Assembly (NCBI GenBank): GCA_903910005.1
Contig: CAIVXW010000474.1
Location: 1-7,850 of the forward strand
Length of the DNA: 7,850 bases
Source of the DNA: an uncultured Methylococcaceae bacterium
GTDB taxonomy: Bacteria > Pseudomonadota > Gammaproteobacteria > Methylococcales > Methylococcaceae
Direction: 5' to 3'
Shown here: positions 5,053-7,850 of the stretch, in pieces
How the letters are laid out: each line of letters begins with the position of its first letter
Position numbering within the stretch: the first letter of the stretch is position 1
Program-made: the position numbers and the translations under genes
Notes under the pieces: model-generated
Databases searched by the model: none
Told to the model about the DNA's origin: nothing
Seen by the model: only the letters and a program-made list of their open reading frames with translations

Positions 5053-6525
5053 ATGTATACCCATCTCGAAACGGCTGAATCCCCTGAAACCCTGCGACGG
5101 GTCGTGATTGACCCGGTGACCCGGGTTGAAGGCCACGGCAAAGTCACCCTGCTACTGGATGAGGAGAATCATGTCAGGCAGGCCCGTCTCCATATCGTTG
5201 AATTTCGCGGGTTTGAACGCTTCATCCAGGGACGCCCCTACTGGGAACTGCCGGTGCTGGTACAACGCCTGTGCGGCATCTGCCCGGTCAGCCATCATCT
5301 GGCAGCGGCCAAGGCCATCGACCAACTGGTTGGGGTGGATCAACTGACCCCGACCGCCGACAAACTGCGCCGACTTCTGCATTTCGGCCAGATGCTGCAA
5401 TCCCACGCCCTGCATTTTTTCCATCTGTCCTCGCCTGACCTGCTGTTCGGTTTTGCCAGCGAAGCCGCCCGCCGCAACATCGTGGCGGTGCTGGAGGCCT
5501 ACCCGGAAACCGGGCTTAAAGGTGTCCGGTTGAGAAAATTCGGCCAGGAAGTCATCCGCATGATTTGCGGCAAACGGGTACACGGCACCGGGGCCATTGC
5601 CGGCGGCATGAACAAAGCCCTCAGCCGGGAAGAACGGGATTATCTGTTGCAGGATGTCGATCAGATCATCGCCTGGTCAGGGGATGCAGTCAGCCTGGCC
5701 CGCGACCTGTACCTGTCGGATCGCGAACAGCATGACCGTTTTGCCTATATCCGCTCCAGTTTCATGGGGCTGATCCGGCCAGACGGGGCACTGGAGTTTT
5801 ATCACGGCGGACTCCGGGCCAAGGACGAACGCGGCCAGATCATTTTCGATCATCTGGACTATCGCCAGTACACCGATTACCTGCATGAACAGGTCAAGCC
5901 GTGGTCGTACATGAAATTCCCTTATATTGTTTCACTGGGACCGGAGCGGGGCTGGTACCGGGTCGGCCCCCTGGCCCGAATCAACAACTGTGAGTTCATC
6001 CCGACCCCGCTGGCCGAAACAGCCCGGCAAGCGTTTGCCGGGTACGGTGCGGGCAATCCGGTACACGGCTCGCTGGCATTCCACTGGGCCCGCATGATTG
6101 AGGTACTGCACGCTGCCGAAGCCATCCGTGAGTTATTGCTGGATGCCGACATCATGGGCACCGACCTGGTAACCCGGGGTGAAAAACGTTACGAAGGTAT
6201 TGGCGTGATCGAAGCCCCACGCGGCACCCTGTTTCACCACTATTGCGTGAACGACGAGGATATCGTGACCCGGGCCAACCTGATCGTATCCACCACCAGC
6301 AACAATACCGCGATGAACGAATCCATCCGCCAGGTCGCTGCCACCTACCTGGACGGCCAGACCGTGACCGAGGGTCTGCTCAATCACCTGGAGGTCGCCA
6401 TCCGGGCCTATGATCCCTGTTTATCCTGCGCCACCCACGCCCTGGGCCAGATGCCGCTGGAACTGGAACTGCTGGATGCGGAAGAACGGGTGATCAGCCG
6501 GATTCAGCGCGGCGTTACGGCCTGA
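5053..6525 (+). CDS. hoxH: [NiFe]-hydrogenase large subunit, HoxH type (group 3d-like)
   Basis: This 490-residue protein carries the nickel-iron active site of a cytoplasmic hydrogenase. The first cysteine pair is in RLCGICPVSHH (Cys74, Cys77) and the second in DPCLSCATH (Cys456, Cys459); together they bind the NiFe(CN)2CO centre. Glu26 in RVEGHGK is the conserved proton-path residue. The segments VEFRGFERFIQGRP, HFFHLSSPD, YRVGPLARIN, EAPRGTLFHHY and SNNTAMN match HoxH of NAD(P)-coupled bidirectional hydrogenases. The 28 residues after His462 are the extension removed by a maturation protease; the gene for it follows at once (the hoxH TGA directly precedes the ATG at 6526). The start has a very strong ribosome binding site. 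HoxY, HoxF, HoxU and HoxE are not in the window and the upstream gene is rsmC, so this is not the standard hox order. All catalytic residues are intact, so the subunit looks functional if a small subunit exists elsewhere. Confidence 0.93.
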   Translation: MYTHLETAESPETLRRVVIDPVTRVEGHGKVTLLLDEENHVRQARLHIVEFRGFERFIQGRPYWELPVLVQRLCGICPVSHHLAAAKAIDQLVGVDQLTPTADKLRRLLHFGQMLQSHALHFFHLSSPDLLFGFASEAARRNIVAVLEAYPETGLKGVRLRKFGQEVIRMICGKRVHGTGAIAGGMNKALSREERDYLLQDVDQIIAWSGDAVSLARDLYLSDREQHDRFAYIRSSFMGLIRPDGALEFYHGGLRAKDERGQIIFDHLDYRQYTDYLHEQVKPWSYMKFPYIVSLGPERGWYRVGPLARINNCEFIPTPLAETARQAFAGYGAGNPVHGSLAFHWARMIEVLHAAEAIRELLLDADIMGTDLVTRGEKRYEGIGVIEAPRGTLFHHYCVNDEDIVTRANLIVSTTSNNTAMNESIRQVAATYLDGQTVTEGLLNHLEVAIRAYDPCLSCATHALGQMPLELELLDAEERVISRIQRGVTA

Positions 6526-7035
6526 ATGAAACCGCAGATTCTGGTGTTCGGTTATGGTAATCCCGCCCGGGGCGATGATGCCCTGGGCCCGCTGTTGCTG
6601 GAACAACTGGAGGCCCGCCGGGCAAACGACTGGCTACAGGCGATTGAACTGGAATGCCTGACCGATTTCCAGTTGCAGATTGAACACGCCCTCGACATGC
6701 CCGGCCGCGACCAGGTGATTTTCGTCGATGCCCATACCCGCTGCCCGCCGCCCTGCACCCTTGAACCCCTGCAGCCCTGTGCCGACCACAGCTACACCAG
6801 CCACGCCCTGACCCCGGCTGCCCTGCTGCAGGTGTTTCGGGACATCCATCCCGCCCGCGAGTTGCCGCCCTGTTTCCTGCTCAGCATCCGTGGATACCGG
6901 TTTGAACTGGGAGACCCGCTCTCCCCCCAGGCCGAGGCTCACCTCAGTGCCGCCCTGCAGCAACTTGAACAGCACATCCGCCAGCAGGTAGTGCAAGCCG
7001 ACCCGCCCGCCGACCCGTATTGTCTATCCGTGTAA
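6526..7035 (+). CDS. hoxW: Hydrogenase maturation protease, HoxW/HybD type (peptidase M52)
   Basis: This 169-residue endopeptidase should cut the C-terminal extension from nickel-loaded HoxH, after His462 of the preceding protein. The N-terminal FGYGNPARGDDALGP is the family signature. Predicted nickel-sensing ligands, by alignment with HybD Glu16, Asp62 and His93, are Asp18 in GDDALG, Asp68 in IFVDAH and His93 in YTSHALTP. The length is normal. The ATG follows the hoxH stop with no gap, implying translational coupling, and no separate strong Shine-Dalgarno is present. Its pairing with a HoxH-type subunit makes HoxW the most likely member of the family. Confidence 0.9.
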   Translation: MKPQILVFGYGNPARGDDALGPLLLEQLEARRANDWLQAIELECLTDFQLQIEHALDMPGRDQVIFVDAHTRCPPPCTLEPLQPCADHSYTSHALTPAALLQVFRDIHPARELPPCFLLSIRGYRFELGDPLSPQAEAHLSAALQQLEQHIRQQVVQADPPADPYCLSV

Positions 7036-7046
7036 TACCCAACCCG

Positions 7047-7850
7047 ATGCAAACCGGTTACCAATTTCCCTACGGTACCTTTAATTTTGGCACCATCCGC
7101 CAGGAGGGTTATTTCTACCAGGACAGAACCCACCTGATTCCGGCCCTTGAAGCGGCGGGGAAACAACAGTTGTTTCTGCGTCCCCGCCGATTTGGCAAGA
7201 GCCTGCTGATCTCCATGCTGGAGCATTATTATGACCTGCGGCGTAAAGACCCGTTTGACAGCCTGTTTGGCACCCTGGTGATCGGCCAAAACCCGACCGC
7301 ACTGCATAACAGCTATTTGATCCTGCACCGGCATTTTCCCTGGTACAATCCCTGGGCGATACGGCAAATGGGTTATGCGGTTTTACCGAGGCAGAACTCA
7401 GGGCTATCCTGCACACCCTGGCGGCAGCCGAGGGTGTTACCTGGTCAGTGGACGATGCCCTGCTGACCATGAAAACTTTTTATAACGGGTATCGTTTCAG
7501 TGAGTGGGCGGAAGAATCCCTCTACAATCCTACCCTGAGCCTGTACTTTCTTAAACACCTGCAACGCTACCGACGTTACCCCAGGCCGCTGCTGGATCAA
7601 AACCTGGCAATGGATCGCCACCGTCTGGCCTATGTGGCCGGTTTGCCGCACGGTGAGGATATTTTGATTCAGGCTCTGGGGGATTCCGATACCCTGACCA
7701 TTCCCGAACTGGCCAACCGGTTCGGGGTTGAGGACATGCTGAAAGCGACCAAGGATCATACCTTTCTGGTATCACTGCTGTATTATCTGGGAGTTTTGAC
7801 GCATGCCGGCACCGTGGGCGAACTGGAAAAAATGGCCTTCAAAATACCCA
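7047..7850 (+). pseudogene. Broken AAA-ATPase-like / PD-(D/E)XK family gene
   Basis: The N-terminal part, from ATG 7047, reads like the start of the AAA-ATPase-like proteins that carry a C-terminal PD-(D/E)XK nuclease-like domain: GTFNFGTIRQEGYFYQDRT, then the P-loop LRPRRFGKSLL, then a stretch ending LHNSYLILH. Family similarity stops near 7336 and this frame ends at TGA 7464-7466. Similarity resumes near 7373 in another frame with LCGFTEAELRAIL, MKTFYNGYRF, SLYNPTLSLYFLKHL and FLVSLLYYLGVLTHAG, and stays open to the window end. The middle, where the family has its Walker B Asp-Glu segment (very roughly 150 residues from memory), is missing. So there is an internal deletion as well as a frameshift; a single sequencing error would not explain it. 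A TTG at 7020 is a less likely start overlapping hoxW. The family is widespread and of unsettled function, possibly linked to mobile DNA or defence. Confidence 0.75.

Noticed and set aside
7445..7759. 104-codon minus-strand open frame at the right edge
   Set aside because: The plus strand here carries recognisable family motifs of the broken ATPase-like gene, so the minus-strand frame is a shadow.
1..7850. CRISPR array, tRNA, rRNA, transposase or insertion-sequence ends
   Set aside because: No regularly spaced repeats, tRNA cloverleaf, rRNA stretches, transposase motifs or paired terminal inverted repeats with target duplications were seen.

Overview
The window looks like gammaproteobacterial chromosome of moderately high GC. 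The evidence is the NtrX-type regulator with the gammaproteobacterial arrangement of its central domain, an RsmC-type 16S rRNA methyltransferase, and a HoxH/HoxW hydrogenase pair. Both ends are irregular. No tRNA, rRNA, CRISPR array or transposase gene was seen. I cannot name the organism; a Chromatiales-like lineage is only a guess from the gene content.

Left edge (1-452): positions 1-174 are the 3' end of an XdhC/CoxI-family gene, directly followed by what looks like the first eight codons of a second XdhC-type gene. This reads like an alphaproteobacterial xdhC pair and has about 70% GC by hand count. At about 194/195 the sequence switches to the interior of a minus-strand lipoprotein gene (start at 452, about 61% GC). 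Both genes are cut at that point. It is either a real rearrangement or an assembly misjoin.

Middle (453-2535): a minus-strand secreted alkaline phosphatase (phoA type) is followed by two hairpins, the second with a U-tract, forming an intrinsic terminator. The 377-base divergent region between phoA and the next gene is rich in dyads. It holds face-to-face candidate promoters that share one 6+7+6 inverted repeat, and a weak possible Pho-box-like repeat.

Plus-strand block (2536-7035): an NtrX-like response regulator is followed 12 bases later by rsmC, then after 48 bases and a very strong ribosome binding site by hoxH (group 3d-type [NiFe]-hydrogenase large subunit), then immediately by hoxW (its C-terminal maturation protease). 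HoxW should trim the HoxH C-terminus after His462 once nickel is inserted. The expected partners HoxY, HoxF, HoxU and HoxE are absent, so this is a split hydrogenase locus. The regulator's AAA+ domain lacks GAFTGA and has His at both arginine-finger positions and Asn at the Walker B Asp, so it probably does not act as a sigma-54 ATPase activator.

Right edge (7036-7850): a broken gene of the AAA-ATPase-like / PD-(D/E)XK family. It keeps its N-terminal P-loop region and its C-terminal half in a different frame, but the central part is missing. It runs off the window.

I found no clear undescribed multi-gene system. The most interesting items are the degenerate NtrX-like ATPase domain, the orphan hoxHW pair next to rsmC, and the chimeric junction at the left edge.
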